DNA from: Himantopus leucocephalus
Lineage: Eukaryota; Chordata; Aves; Charadriiformes; Recurvirostridae
NCBI GenBank assembly: GCA_003993805.1
Contig: RSEF01000005.1
Span: forward strand, 38,030,360-38,094,359
Reading direction: 5' to 3'
Length of the DNA: 64,000 nt
Shown: piece after piece, positions 28,701 to 43,700 of the stretch
Layout: every line of letters begins with the position of its first letter
Numbering within the stretch: position 1 is the first letter of the stretch
Made by a program: the position numbers and the translations under genes
Notes under the pieces: generated by a model
Told to the model about the DNA's origin: nothing
Databases searched by the model: none
Seen by the model: the letters and a program-made list of their open reading frames with translations, nothing else

Positions 28701-31700
28701 GGGGAAAAAAAGAGCTTATTAGGAATTTTCATTCTCTGACAAATAAGAACGTATTTTAAAAAATAGTGAAAAATAGACAGGAAACTTTGCTTTGTTATAT
28801 TAACTACAGGTAACCTGCAAGACCAGGATACTTCAAACTAAGTTGCTCACAATCAAACAGGAGATCAATCATTACACAATAAAATGCTGGTCTCCTGAGC
28901 CCAATTCGAGGGGCTTACTCTTTAGCCCAATAGTAGCCCTGATTGTCATCAGACCCACCCAGGTAGAACAAAAACCCTATCAAGAAAGGAACATAGTTAA
29001 AAATGAAAAAGAAAAAAAAATATCTGTGCAATACCTGTCTTGCACGCAATTTTTTATTCCAGATAATTTATAAAAATAATATATGCTAGTTATTTGAGAA
29101 GACCTGTAAAATGGCAAGTTAGCTGGAAAGTGCAAATGGGGACTATTCACCATTTCTCAGCACAAGCAGCAGAGGCCATCATACAAAATTAACAGACAGC
29201 AGGTTTAAAACAAACAGAAGCACATGTGTTATCATATCCTCTATAATTGTGGGACTCTGCCACAGGTTTCAAAACCAAAGGCAAAAATAAGTTGGGAAGG
29301 TAATTAAATAAATTTATCAAAGAAAACGCCATCAATGGCAATTTAACTTGCTAGTCAGGATGCAGCTTCTTCATCCACAAGTTCCTAAATCAGTAACAAA
29401 ATCTGGGAGACTATAACTGGAATCATCCCACCAAACTTGGCTTGTTCTTGCACTCCTAATCCACTTCTGACCACTGTCTTGATTAGACAGGTTAGATACT
29501 TTGGTTTGAAACAATATAAATGCTCTTATATTTTTAATAGCAAAGAGGATAAAAAAATTTCTTACCATTTCTAGAAATTTACTCCACTTATGGCATGGCC
29601 CTGGTAGCAGCCTACAGAGGAGTGACAGGTATTTGAATGAGATCTCCTCTTTATATTAGCACATGTAAACGTATTAGTTTAATCGAATTTGATGTAATTT
29701 AGATTCACACCACAGATAAAGGTGTAAGTCTGAATTAGTCTGGGGACTATTTAATTTTGACTTTTTTTTGCCCTGCCTCCTTCTCCCTTCCTTGTTTGGA
29801 GGAACTGCACAAACATACCCTTAAATAAAATAAGTAAAAAATAGACTAGGGATAGCTTCTTGGCTGTTACCTCTGCATCTGATGTGCAAAATCAATACTG
29901 GAAAAAGGGGGGGGAGTTTCATAGCATGTGTTTGATGCAAAAGGTCATCTGTAATGGGCAACATGGATAAGAATTAAGAATTCTTACAATTATTCAGGAG
30001 TTCAGTTTGAAATAGGAATTCTTGTGAATTGCTTTTAAGCAAGCATACTGCCAGCATGATCGTGTTCCCAGCACGGAATTTTAATTCTGGTGAAACTGGT
30101 CTCCTGGGTTCAAATTGGAGTTCCTATTTCCATGTTCCAGAAAACATGAAACAATCAGTCTATGAAGAAATTTCGATTAAAAGCTGTGGACAATTGTAGT
30201 TGACTTTCAATGAGTGTAAGACTAAAAAAAATAAAACTACTTTAAATTTGGTTTTAAAGTTCACTGCAGATTATAATATTTTTGCATATATTATAAATAT
30301 TTGATATAATATATATTTACATATATTATATATAAAAATATATATTATATATAAATGTCTCTTCCACTCTTGCTCTAGAAGTAGAATGCAACTAGAGAAA
30401 AAAACAAGAAATGCAGCTTAATGCATTGTTGCATCATTAATAAGCACATCAATCTACTGAAATCCCTGGGAATAACCTACTGTTCAAAACATTTAGGCTG
30501 TCATAACTTCACAAATAAATCCAAATGCAGTTTAGGCTTTTGTTTCATTGCACCTTTTCTCTGTCAGATAACACAGCTTCCAAATATGTTTTCTTTTCTA
30601 CTTCTACTAAAAATAGCATATCAGATGTAAAAGCCAAGTGTGAACCAAAAATTGATTGCTTTTCAAAACATATAAATAAATCCAGATGTACATGAATGAA
30701 TGCAATCGTTGTTCTGAGGATTTTATCTACATTACCTTTAAGACAACACTAAAAATCAGCATTTCTCAGGCTCAAATCAAATACTTATTCTTAAACAGAA
30801 TTGGCCTATAGTAACTCAACCTTCACATTTTCTGGCTTGCCTCCCATACCTTAATAGCTCTATAAGCTCTCACTATTATGGAGACTTTCCATACAAGAAT
30901 CACTTCTAAAGAAGCAGTTCAGTTCCCTAAAGACCAGGTTTCTGATTTGGAGGCCCAGCTCATCTCTTATTGCCACACTGATAACAGTTCCATGATTAGG
31001 TGAATCAGTCAGCTTGTCCAAAGAAAGCTCATCTTGTGGTTTCTAAGGGAGAAGTGAAAACAGCAAGACTGAAACTCATCCAGCCCAGAAGACACCTTCA
31101 CTTGACTTCATCACCCAGATTTTAGCAGGACTTCTCTACAACAAACAACCTGTTGCTACAGTTACCAAGCTCACTGGGACATGAATCATCAAGGCACGTT
31201 CGTTCTGCTCTGCTGACTTTCAAGCTTATATTCCTAGTGACTAGAAGAATTCTTGTTATGAAAGATATGATGCAATTCCCCTCATAAAAAAAAGGAGTGC
31301 TTGGGTGCTCCTGTACTTACCTTAACTTTTGATTTGCTCATATCGCCAAATACAAAGGTAGCAATTATAAATATCAGACAGAAACCGATAGAGAATGTTA
31401 ATTTAATCACATGGGTTTTATTTACAGAGGTTGCAAATAGGAAGGGGAGGCAACACCAGGAAGTATCTGACTTTGAGAGAAAAAAACAGGGAGAAGTTGT
31501 CAAAATGCCTGATCAGTTTCTGCTGCTCTATTCTCCTCACCAGGAAATGCAAAATCAGATGGGAAACCTCTGAAAAGAAAAATAGTTGCTTAGAGTCAAC
31601 TGTTGTGGCATTTAGTCAGGGAATCCTGCCAGCCTGCCCCCCGCCATTTCACAACGTTGGGAAGTTAAAAGTTTTGAGAAAGTTTCCCTGTATTCAGAGG

Positions 31701-34700
31701 TAGCCAGTCTGACTTTGTATTTCCTTTCTTAAGAAGTCCTACCTACCTCCTACTCTCCCCTCCCAGTGCTGCAGAAGCCGCAAAGGATGTTGGGGCATAC
31801 CCCTATGGGAAGGGCCAAACGTGTTGGCTCAAGGCACATAGTCAACACCTGTGTTTCCTCAGTGGAAGCACATTTGCGGACCACTTGCAGAAGTACTTCT
31901 AGAACCTCTGACACACCCACATCCAATACACCTTCACTTACTGTGTACTGGTATACAATGCTGAATGTAATAAATGCCCTTTTATTTCTCTTTTAGCCAC
32001 AAATGGAAACTGTAAGGTTTCAGAACAACTGCAAGGAGAGAAGGAAGGACTTACAGGGCAGGTCTTTCCCCTGCGTTTCACAGGTAAACAAATCTAGTCT
32101 CCTTCACCGCTCCTGAGACGCTTAACAGCCTTCCTCTTCTGGATCTGGTGACCAAAATTCTTGAGCTTGATCTATTCTATTTTAGGATGGCCCCAATATA
32201 GGAGGGGAGAGAAAAGATTTCAGCATATCAGTATCAATCTCTTATATGTGGCGTCAAAGAAGAACTTGACTCAGTCCACCTGCTCAGATATTCAAGGAAC
32301 CCCAGAAATTAACTGATGAGAGATGAATGTAACGCTGAATGTTCCAGTCACACACCTCTAACACTAAAAATAGGTGAGGTTTCAAGGTCATCCCTTAGTG
32401 CTTGAGCTTTCTCTTCTAAGATCATGTTACACAGAGGCTGAAGGTGATTTTCAGTGAAAACACCAAAAATCTTCATCTTTACGATTTGTGCAATACCTAA
32501 AGGAAATGAAAGTACAGGTCTAAAGAATGAAACACATGTTGCAAAAACAGAAATCTCTCCAATCTTGAGCAATAGGGCAAATGTTTCATTATTGTAGAAA
32601 TGCAAACTTGGACTACCATTAGAAGACAAAAAAAAAAAGAGACGGAAAATGCTGGGAGCAAATGAACAAACACATGTCTGACTGCTTTCGTGAGTGGTAA
32701 GACAAGAGTTGGTGGGAGGAAGAATTGATGAACTGTCACAGTATGACAAATAAGACCTCTGTTGGATGTATTGATTCTGAACAGAGAATGACTCATGGAT
32801 CTACTTAATTCTTGCTTCATTTACAGACAGTAAAGTACTTGAACAAATCACAGATGCTGCCAAATGAGTCAAAGAAGAAAAAAAATCATTTCCATGTATG
32901 ACTTTTTTGGGTCAAATTTATTAATAACTGCTTGTTTTGCAGGACAGCTCATACAGTAGAGCTCTTATTTTGTATCAAGTATCACTGTCTCACTAATTGT
33001 GCAGTTGATCACTCATATGCATGTTGCACAGTTAAGACAGACGAAGACTGGGAAAAATTACCACATTTGTATGTGTATTTTTCAACTATATCTGTATGCA
33101 CAGGTGTTAAATTTCTTTGTGTGTTTCATGGCCTCAAGACAATTTTTAGTAAGCGGGACTCAGGAGAGAAAGTTTTACTTACTATTTTCCCCAAACACTG
33201 TAAGCTCCAATACCTTTTTTTCCCCTTTTTTCATCGTAGAGGATTTACAGGCACAAGAGAAAAGATTTCAAAGAAACAAAATTATGCTTCAAAGTTGATT
33301 TGGGTCACTAACCCAAGAGAATGATGGGTCATAGGTGCCCTGGTTTTGGGTTTGGTTTTTTCCCTCTTTTTTTAACTTTAACTTCATTTGAAGAGTTGTT
33401 ATTTTTGTTTTGATATTTGTCTTTATATTTGGAAAATGAGCCTTGAAAATGTGAATAAAGTGCATACCAAAGCAATGGTTCTGAGCTAAATTTACAAAGC
33501 ATCATTAGTCAAGGTTTTTCAATTACGTGGCCACAGTTGGGCTTTTTTCAAAAATTTAGCAAGAACATTCACCATTTTCCTGCAGGCTAGTATCCTACAT
33601 CTGGTTTTCTCCCCTATCCTGATGAAACTTTTTTCTCACTCCCAGCCTTCCTTCAAGGCTGCAACCTCTCTCTACCTACTCTTTTCCATACTGCTAAAGT
33701 AGGCAGGGAGTCCAGGAATAACTGCTACAGAACCACTAGAATAACTAAAACTGTAATATTAGTTTTAAACTTTGAAACCACCTGATAAATATTATTTTAA
33801 AAATATTTAACACATGGAAAACCAAAATGCAATAATCTGTTCATGCATTATTACTATGCTACTTGCGACTACACAATTCATTTACTCAAAGAACCGTTCT
33901 CCAATTCAGCGAGCAGCCTCCACTCAACAAGTCTGCTGCTTTTCCCCTGGAAGAGACCAGAAATAGCTGCATGTCCTGTCTGTCACAGAGCACCCCCAAC
34001 TACAACAGTAACAGCCCAGCTTTTTGTGGCAGCCTGTGAGAGGCGCAGGAGGGCACTGGTGGCTTTGTTGGCAGAAGTTGACTGCTGCTGCAGGCGGGAG
34101 GTGTGGTCCCTACCACATGCCAGCTGCTGCCACCAGACTGGGATGGGAGGGGAACAGGAAGAATCTGGCTTCATCAGCTGTTGTACAAGCCTACTGCAAT
34201 TTACATGGGAATTACATGAACTTGTGTAGTCCATTTATAGAAATGCTGATTAAGTTTGGGAGCAACCACTTTGAACTATCTGCCAACAGCAAAAACTATT
34301 CCTTTGTGCATTGTCAGCCTTAAGGAACTCAATCTGGAACTATTTTACCAATCTTTTAGATGGCCGAGTTTAATATAGAGATTACAGAGGGTAAAGTTAG
34401 GGCAGAGCTGACCCCAGCTGCCAAACTGTTTGAAGAAGGGAATTGTGAGTTAGCTTTGATCCAACACACATTTGAAATCTGTACTCAGTTACATCCAACA
34501 CCAGATGGGTACAGCTAAAAAAGAAGTTGGCTACATACCTCATTTACAATATACCAGTCTCAATGTAAATTAAAAATAGCGAGGTACTCTTTAAATTGCT
34601 CTTACTGATTGTGCTCCCTCACCCCTGCCCTTTACAGTCTAGGGGCAGCTGGAGCACGGCTCATCATAGCTCCTTCACTGCTCTCCCGCAAGCAAAGCGA

Positions 34701-37700
34701 GATGCTCCAGAGGCTAGATATCCTGCTTGCACTTGGGTTCCCCCCCACTTCCAAGGAATACTTCTACAGAAAATGGTGATAAACAGGAAAAATACATTTA
34801 AAAACTATGTAACAGTTTGTGTTTAATAAGAAAACTGGACAATTAGAGTGTGGAAATTCCCTCTCTTGACCTTTACAAGGCGAAAGGTGGGGGCACTACG
34901 GGGAGTTACAGCAGCAGAGGACAGGGAGTACCAAATGTCATTGTGCTGGCTAAGGATTTATGTAATTAGATACATCTGGAGGAAAGGAATAACTCAACAT
35001 CATGATGCAGCTTGAATCAACTTTGCTTGGTTTAACTGCAGGGATATCTCAGTTTATAAACTGCCATGTTTGCAGTACAAACAGTGACTGACTCATCAAG
35101 GCGAATACACATCAGGTACAGTCTTCAGTCTTAAACAGCAGCAGAATGCACAAAGAATTGGGAAAATACAAGACTGAATGATTTTAGACTTTATGGGAGT
35201 TTGTTTCTATTGTCTGGATTATATAGCAAAAATAATTTCCCTTCTATAGTATCTTTTAATTAGGGGTCAACTTTAATGTCTAATTTAAAATGCCACAGTT
35301 AGGAAGCAAAGGGTTGAGAAGAGGTGCTGGCTGATGTTGAGTGCTGCAGTTTTACAGTCACTGTGCGTGCAGCGACTTCAAAACAGATTATCTCACCATT
35401 CCCTCGCCCTCAAAAATCTTCGTTCCCACCCTCCCTCCTCTTTTTGTCAGTAATTGATGTAGCCACATGGTGATTTGTACCAGGAAACAGACCTAGTATA
35501 AAACCAACCTGGAAAAAAAGGGGATTGTAATTACAAACCAACAGTGTCATATACTAGAGAAATTGCCACAGAATATTCCTGTAAATCTGCCAAGTCAATA
35601 ATATTCATGATGATCTGCTAAGTAAGTGCTGGCTGTGAGGACTGAAGTTTCCTGGGGCTACTGGAAGTCACATATCTAGTTTTCCAGAACGTCAGAACAC
35701 TTCGGGGATTAAATGAGTAAAAATCATTCCTTCAACTTCTGCTTTTTTTCCTTCTCTTCTCATCCCTCAAGGTACTTGTGCCTTGTTCACCCAACCCAGC
35801 CCCTTCCCAAGATGCCTAGGGAATTCCTAAATAAAATTACAAAAGTTAGGATGTTTGAAAAAGAAAGGAATATTTTATCAATGTTTTCTTATTTTAATCA
35901 TATGACTAAGAGTTAGCTAGAGTTGGTCTTCAGCAAAACAGTTCTTAAAGCTTAATCACAAAGTGGAACAGTATTTTTTGTTAAATTTAAATAAAGACTA
36001 GAATGCATTTAAATTACCATATTATTGTCACATACATCTTAGGCTTTCTCCTGTGTTTAACAATGTCCTTTATTTTCCTATTCTCTCTAAAGCACATAAG
36101 GGACATGGTCCAAAAAACCTAACAATTTGCACATAGTAACGCTTCCAGTGTGTTATAAATGGAGAGCAACAATCTCATTTTCTCTTTCAACCATTGCTGC
36201 ATACTAAACTATACACTGGAATGGAAAAGTTATAAAACAATATCCTGACTGGGTCTAACAGCTGCAGTGATAAACCCCTGAAAAGAGCATAGACTGACTC
36301 CCACCTGAAGACTTAAAATAATGTAGCTTTTTGACAAGTAAAACACGGGTTGGGCAGCTTTTAACACAGGTCCATGGAAATACTCCTCCTTTAATATTCT
36401 CTCTCAAGTCGAACAGAAGAGGTCACTACCGAGTCACAGCATGCCCCTCTTCTTCAAAATGGGCCAGTGATGCTGTCCTAGCCAGCCAGCTTGACCTCTG
36501 CAGCTTTTACCCTTAGCTTTTTGTCCATCCTTCGTGCTCTGACGCCATTTCTCCTCTCCATCCTCTCAGGTCTGCACTATGTTTCCCTGCGTATATTGAA
36601 GAGTTTAATAAGGCAGGCTGTGAACGCCCCAGACCCGCCACTCCACATTTTCCACTCAGCTGCCTCTGCCGTGAGGACAGCAGGCTCCAAAAGAGGATGT
36701 TTTGTGGTGGCCCTCAAAGGACACAATACAGCGTTCAGAGAGGTCAGCATTGACAGGTGGGGGACTACTTGGCAGCAACACCAGTAACCAGGGAAGTAAC
36801 ACATGCAGAGGTTCCTGTGGCCCTCCCTTCCCTCATCTGGAAGAAAAGTTTGGAGACAGAAAAAAGGCTTGCTCTGTGGGTTTGGTGTTTTTTTTTCTTT
36901 CTGTTTTTAGCAGCCTTGAAAAAAGAGTAAGAAAACAAGAATACATGATTCTTGTCAGCAGGATCCAAAATAAGAACAAAGACACAGTCCTCTCCTGACA
37001 CGTTACAACACAGGAGTTCAGAGTCATGAAGAAACAAAACAGGATTCGCTAGCGTCAAGCATGATCTCGCATTTAAACAATGTTTCCAGTTGGTAAAAAA
37101 CTGTAAATTCAATAGTTAATACTGTAATAGCATATAAAGACATCTATCATAACAAATAATTTAAAGCTATCTCAATGAATAGAGAGGCTCAATACAGGAA
37201 AAAGTCTTTAGTAGTTCGTATGTCTAGAAGACTATTTCTTTTGGGCAGTGAAGGAGCTGTTTTGTTGCTCAGAGTGCAAATATACACTTCCCATGCCAAA
37301 AAAGGCACTATCCAGCCAATGAATCTACAGGTATAAGGCAGGAGTAATGGCATGTTCGTCCTATCTCATGTAATGACTCCACACTTTCAAAAACAGGATT
37401 CAGGCAACATGAGCAGCAAAAGACTAGCTGGCAGAAGCTCCAGTGATTAAAATTTTTTGTGCATGACAAAATGCAGTAATAATTAGCAGCAACAGAGCTC
37501 ATAGAACAAGTAAATTTTAGCTAAGAGAATACTATTCTGGAGGTAAGATGGGGTGAGCCCAAGTTACTGTTCTGTTGTGCAGAAGGAAAGGCAGATCCTC
37601 CTAAAAATCCTCCTAATCTGTAAATACCTAGGATTCAAGAGAGATCTGACATGTATCTATATGGAACAACCTAAATGGAACGTTGATGCCTCCATACAGT

Positions 37701-40700
37701 CCTTCTGGAGCTCCCTGGCATCACGGATCCCAAAGTCCTTCCAATACAGCAGAAGCTAAGGAGGAACTCAAAGGCAGTTTATGCTGCTCAGCATGCTAAT
37801 ACCTCATAGTAAGATTTCTGATCAGCAATCAGCAGTAATTACCCTACAAAACCAGGCTGGCTCTTTTCTCCATTGCTTCCCGCTTTTACAGAACATTCAG
37901 GATCCTGTTCAGGCTTCCCACACTGGGACAGGCATGCACTGAGGAAGGAGGTTTGTTTCTCTTCCCCTTCTTTGGCAGCATAGATCTGTCTTTCTAAGCC
38001 TCAGTACACTGTGCCACTCCGTGCTGCCTGGGATTCTTCTCAGATAATCAACACTTCCTCCCTGATCCTATGCAAACATCTCGTAAACTTCCTTTTCTGT
38101 TTTCATAGTAAGGAAAGTACCCTCTTCATGAGCCAGCATCTCAAGAAATTTCACTGCAGCTCTCAAACAAACATCTTTCAGCAAGTTTATCTAACCTCCC
38201 TAGATCAGCTGCTTTTATCTATGCATATGAAAGCATATCCTGCTTCTTAAGAATAGTTTTAAAGTAGTTCTTAGAACAAAAACTTATTTCTTGTAATTAC
38301 TAGAAGTAAATTACTTCCTTTATTATCAAGCTCATTTATAACTTAGTTTTAATTTCAAGAGCATGAAAATTTAAATTCTGGCTTTTGAATACATGTAAGC
38401 AGCTACTTCATTACTCCTAATTTAAAGTACGTATTTGATTGACACAGAAAAAAAAATCCTTAACCCATTTCTTAGTGAAATGCTAAAGGGGAGTGCCAAG
38501 AATTCTCAAAAATAGGTATTGGTAAAAAAAGCAGGACTATTCTTCTAAAAATCACCAAGTGGGAAGAACTGAAGCCAGTTTGAGCTGCCCTCGTAAGAAC
38601 AAGACTCAAATGCTTAAGGCAATAGGAAGCTAAATAAAGTTTAAACTTGTACAGGATGTGGTTTGAACAAAGTACGGGGTTATTTTAAGAAGAACTCTAA
38701 CCAGCATAACTATATTAGACTAAACTTTCTATATAGTAGATTTACTCTGTTCCCCCAAATCCCTATTATTATGAAAACATACACACTCACACAACATATA
38801 TCCTAATAATATTATGAGTAACTTAGCTGTAACTATAAGCACTGCACACATGGGGAAATTTAGGTATAATTTTTTATGTCTAATATAGTCAAATATTTAA
38901 GAAGAACCATCTTCACACTGATCATTTTTACTTTGTGAAGTCCAAATAATGCTTCGAACTTCATTATAACATGTGCTACAAAAATGTTTGATCAGTTTCT
39001 CAAGAGGATAAGTAATAATGAGGCACTAATTGTTTTACAATCAGCCTAAGCATACACAAAACTCTTAATGAATATTTAACCAGCACTTACATTTTCACAC
39101 TGCATCCTTCTGGGTTTTATGTGGGAAACATTGAGTCCATCAATAACAATATCAAACGGAAGTCGATTTTCCACAAATGTTTGAAAGGCTTCAAATTCCT
39201 GAAATAAATAAATAAAAAAAACAGGGGGGGAAGAATATGTTGAGTTTAACAGAAACAGATTTCAATCAGTTTTTATCAAAAAAAAGAAACAAAGCCTAAA
39301 TCTCCCACTTTTCCTTCGTTGGCTACATTTCACATCTTTACTTGCCTATTTGTTAAAACAACCACCAAAAAAAAAAAAAGAATCTTTAAAAGCCAGAAGG
39401 GCTACAGTGGATACTTCCAATATAATTTAAAATTACATTACAGCTGATAACCAAAACTTCAGAGTCATCCAGATTTTAAAAATAATAATCCAAACTGTAC
39501 ACTTTTATAAAGATACATGCTATAGTCGTTGTTACACAACAGCTGCGAGACAAAGCAGCTTTACATACTAGTAGACTGTGACACTAACTCTTAACATTTC
39601 CAAATGTAAAATAAGCATTATATTTAGTTTCTCTGTAAGAATTCTGAAATCTCTGCATGTCAGTCTCTGAATAACAGACCTACATTTAAATAAACCTTCA
39701 TTTAGAAACACAGTACTCTATTTGTGAGAAATACACAGCTTTAAAGCTAGCAAAACAATGAACTTTCTGACTAGGTCAGAAATGCAGTGATTGAGCAAAC
39801 CAACAGCATCCATCCAGTTTTTCCAACAGAAGGAAAACCACAATCACTTTAGGCTTGAGACCCCATAGGAGGAGAATACAAAGTAGTAATAAAATCCTCA
39901 GGAATACCTCCCTTGATTTTTGAGGAAAGATTTAGTACTTTTAGCCGACACTTGCATTAGATATCTACATCCTACTTCTGACTGCTTTTAATAGACACAG
40001 GAACCCTAAAACATCCTGGTGGGCAATGACCTGGTTTCATAAATAACCTTTCTAGTAACAGCTAAGACTTATTTATCAGGTAATAGAGGTTTCACGGTCC
40101 AAGGCTATAAATGAACTTTCATAGGAACTCGAAACAATTGCAAATTTCATGCCTTCTGCTCAAAATTCAAGACGCACTTTTCTAATCTTGCTTGAGAAAG
40201 GAATGAAAGAAAGAATTTATTTGTCCAGAAAATACATTGCTGTCGGGCAGTAACAAATGATCAACAACTTCAAATTTAATCAGAATGTTTATGACAAATT
40301 ATCCAAGGAAAAAGTTTGCTTGTATTAAGAGTACAAACCAACCAAGTGAGATAAAGATGCCTCACTCAGATGTTAAAATTTCAGGTATAATTTCCAAGTG
40401 AACAGAGGTGTACTGGTCAAAGGCACACTGATGAGAACACAAACAACACAGGGTTCATCTGCACCACCAGAATCAATTGCCTTTTATGTGATCTTTCATT
40501 TCTCTATGGCGTAAATAAATGTTACTATTGAGAAAGTATAAAAAGCTGGGCAAGAAAACAATTGTCTCAAACAAAAAGAAATTGTTGGCACTTATGAAAT
40601 GTTTCTTCCTATCCCCCCAGCCCCAATCTCAATGTATTTTATGTAGAGGAATAAATGTTCTCATTGCCATCTGACAGGGACACCAAGACACAGAAAAGAA

Positions 40701-43700
40701 GTCACTAGCAAAGATGGTGGCAGGGAGCCGGAGGAGACGCAAATGCAAAACCAAACAACAAGGATTCCTGACTCATGGCCTTATGCCATGCAGTGGACCT
40801 CCCTATAGTTCAAAATCAGATGAGTCATCACTGTAATACTGGNAAAAAAAAAAAAAAAAAAAAGAAAACACACACAGACCAAATGAAGGTAAAATAGAGT
40901 TTTGAGACAAAATTGAGTGAAAATGGAAAAGAGAAAAGAAAGTGGAAGCAGATGAAAACACACGGCAAACAATCCAACAGAGTGTTATTTTACTAATGCC
41001 AACAAATGACAAACGTTATTTGAAGTAACATGGTTACAGTCAAGCAGACATTCTTATAAAGTATAATGTATATGTAATCTTGTCTTCAAGGGCTCAGTTC
41101 AATACAAAACAAACACTTCGTGGAGAATTTTTAAAGTGGTATTTTATTTCAAGTGACAATAGTTTTAGAGCAGTTCCTGAAGGGACGGGTTTTCCCTGAT
41201 GGGCACAATACAGTGCTTTGTCACGGGAACACCACACCACACCACAAGTTGGGGGAGCAGCAGTTTGGTGCGTCAGTGCTCCCCTCTGCCCACTCTTTGC
41301 TTGGCTCCCTCTCCTCTCCCAGCAGGGCAGATGGAGCAGCAGCTTCCAGGAGGGTCCTGCTGAGAGGCACCAGGATAGGCTCAGCACCTCTCAGAAGTCA
41401 GCTCCTGGCTCTCTGGGGTTTATGTGTGGAGCTGGGGAGAAGCTGCAGCCTTTTCAGGCCACCCCACGTTTCCCACATCTCCTACTCCATTCTCAAAAGA
41501 TGCCCGACAGCATGCCTCTGCCAGACTCCCAAATCTGCTCAATTGTTCTGCCTCACTACCAGTAAACTGTCTGCAATACAGTAGGGAGAGAAGGTTTGAT
41601 GCCACAGGAGACTCTTATCCACACAGGGAGATGAGGAGTTAATTGCAGAATACGTGCAGAAGACAAATGGCCCAGTTTAATTTATGTCACCAAATACAAA
41701 AGACTCCAGTGAAAAGCCTTAGACAGACTGAAAATCCCCAAGGATCTGTTCATTTTCTCCTCGCCATCCATATTTCCCCAGCAACACACAAGAGTGCTCC
41801 TCTCCTTTTCCAGAAAAAAAATACATAAAAGAACCACAGAGAAGATGCAGGTCTGCTCCCCTGAGAGATAGTTTTTGAGTCGCCATATTTCCCATCCTCT
41901 CTGGACACAGGGAAGGAAAAGAGCAAAGCCTGGGAATAAGTAGCAGGCTACATCATCCAGATGCAGTATAAAAGGTTATTCAAACATACACAGACTTACA
42001 CTATAAGAGAGAAAGTATACAATTTGAAGGATACTGATATTTCAAAGACCAGAATTTGCCTGGATTTTATGCAGATCCTACTTACAGCCACAGTACTCAA
42101 GAGATAACACACCCACAATCCTCTAAAGATACTTCCCTCACTAGCCAACGTAATAAAAAAGTGAAGATATTTATAAGTAGTAAATGAAGCCAGGGTACAG
42201 CTGATCAAGAGAAGCCAGACACAATGATCATCAATGCAGTACAACGATGACACAAAAGTTGGTTTAGGCAAGAAGTGAGCTATTCACACAGGCTTCCCCT
42301 TCCAAACAGAGAATGAAACGTGTGATCTACATACAGCCCCGTGTATGCCACAGGAATGTTCACATGGAAACTTCCTGCTGAACACGACAAGGGGCACTTC
42401 TGATGAACCCCTGCAACATACCAACAAGTAGCGAAACATCTCCCTCTCTCTCAGTAAAAGCACCGAAAGAAACACAGCAAACCTTACGCCGTTTTCTAAC
42501 TTGTTCTGACCAGGTTAATCTCACAAAGTTTCTGAGGAAAAGTCCATTCTCCCAGCCTCGGAAACGCTACTCAAACTCGCTTCAACAGAGTTGGCAACAA
42601 AGGGACAAAACTTGAAGAACACATTCAGCATTGCTTATTGACATAAGCAATATGTCAATGAGGCCTACAAGAAAGCTGGAGAGGGACTTTTTACAAGGGC
42701 ATGTAGTGACAGGATGAGGGGTAATGGCTTCAAACTGGAAGAGGGGAGATTCAGATCAGATATCAGGAAGAAATTTTTCACTCTGAGGGTGGTGAGGCAC
42801 TGGCACAGGCTGCCTGGGGAAGCTGTGGATGCCCCATGTCTGGAGGTGTTCAAGGCCAGGCTGGATGAGAGTTTGAGCAACCTGGTCTAGTGGGAGGTGT
42901 CCCTGCCCATGGCAGAGGGGTTGGAACAGGATAATCTTTAAGGTCCCTTCCAACCTAAACCATTCTACGATTCTATGACCTGACCCTCTTAATGCTCAGG
43001 AGCCCCAGAAAAGCGTTGCAATACAGCCAGGCTGTTACCTCTCTGCAAGACCTCCCCCAGCAGCCCACGCACAGTGTGAACACGCCTCCGCGCAGCCGGT
43101 GCTCACGGTTGGCTCCAGTAATATCCTGTTTCACACCAAGTACAAAAGAAAAAGGAATTTGAAAAAACCCACCTGATTTCATTCATTGCCTAGCTGGGAA
43201 AATAGGGGAATGCCAACTACGCAACCATTACAAATGATTCACTGCACCTTCTACTAAGAAAACTTATCTTTGCAAATAGGCACCACGCTGACTAAATTGA
43301 TTTGGAAGTAAGAGCCAGCCATAACAAACCCATGACGGAATTTATCTTGATGTGAAGAATTAAAGACATTTAAGATAATTTTCTGTTTAACCGCTAGCGT
43401 GTGGGTGGCTGAAGTCCATTCATATCTCGGCAAAAGCACAAAACAATTGCATTTTTTTGCTACTCCACACCAGCTGGATGACTCATGTGCTACTTCACCA
43501 TCATTTTATACGGATATGTACCAGTGCTGCCACTGCTTCTACCTTCCCCCTTCCCTCAGCCATTCAGTCCTAGCCTTGCCCCCTCCCCTCCCTACACACA
43601 CATGTTTTTTGGCAGAAGGAGAAAGACAAGTGGATGCACTGAGCCAATGTGAGCCAGTATAACAGTTTTTAGCCTGCACCAGTCCCCCTGTTCAGGTCAG

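Larger units (their letters stand above)
14202..39090 (-). other. PRORP: PRORP intron 4 (24.9 kb)
   Basis: The longest intron, phase 0 (GAAAAT|GTAAGT ... TTCTGCAG). It holds a CR1 fragment interrupted by the 100-N gap, an (ATCA)n microsatellite, an AT-repeat cluster near 30.3 kb, long T and A runs, and one exon-like ORF at 23683-23868. Otherwise I see AT-rich unique sequence and no recognisable coding region on either strand. Confidence 0.85.
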
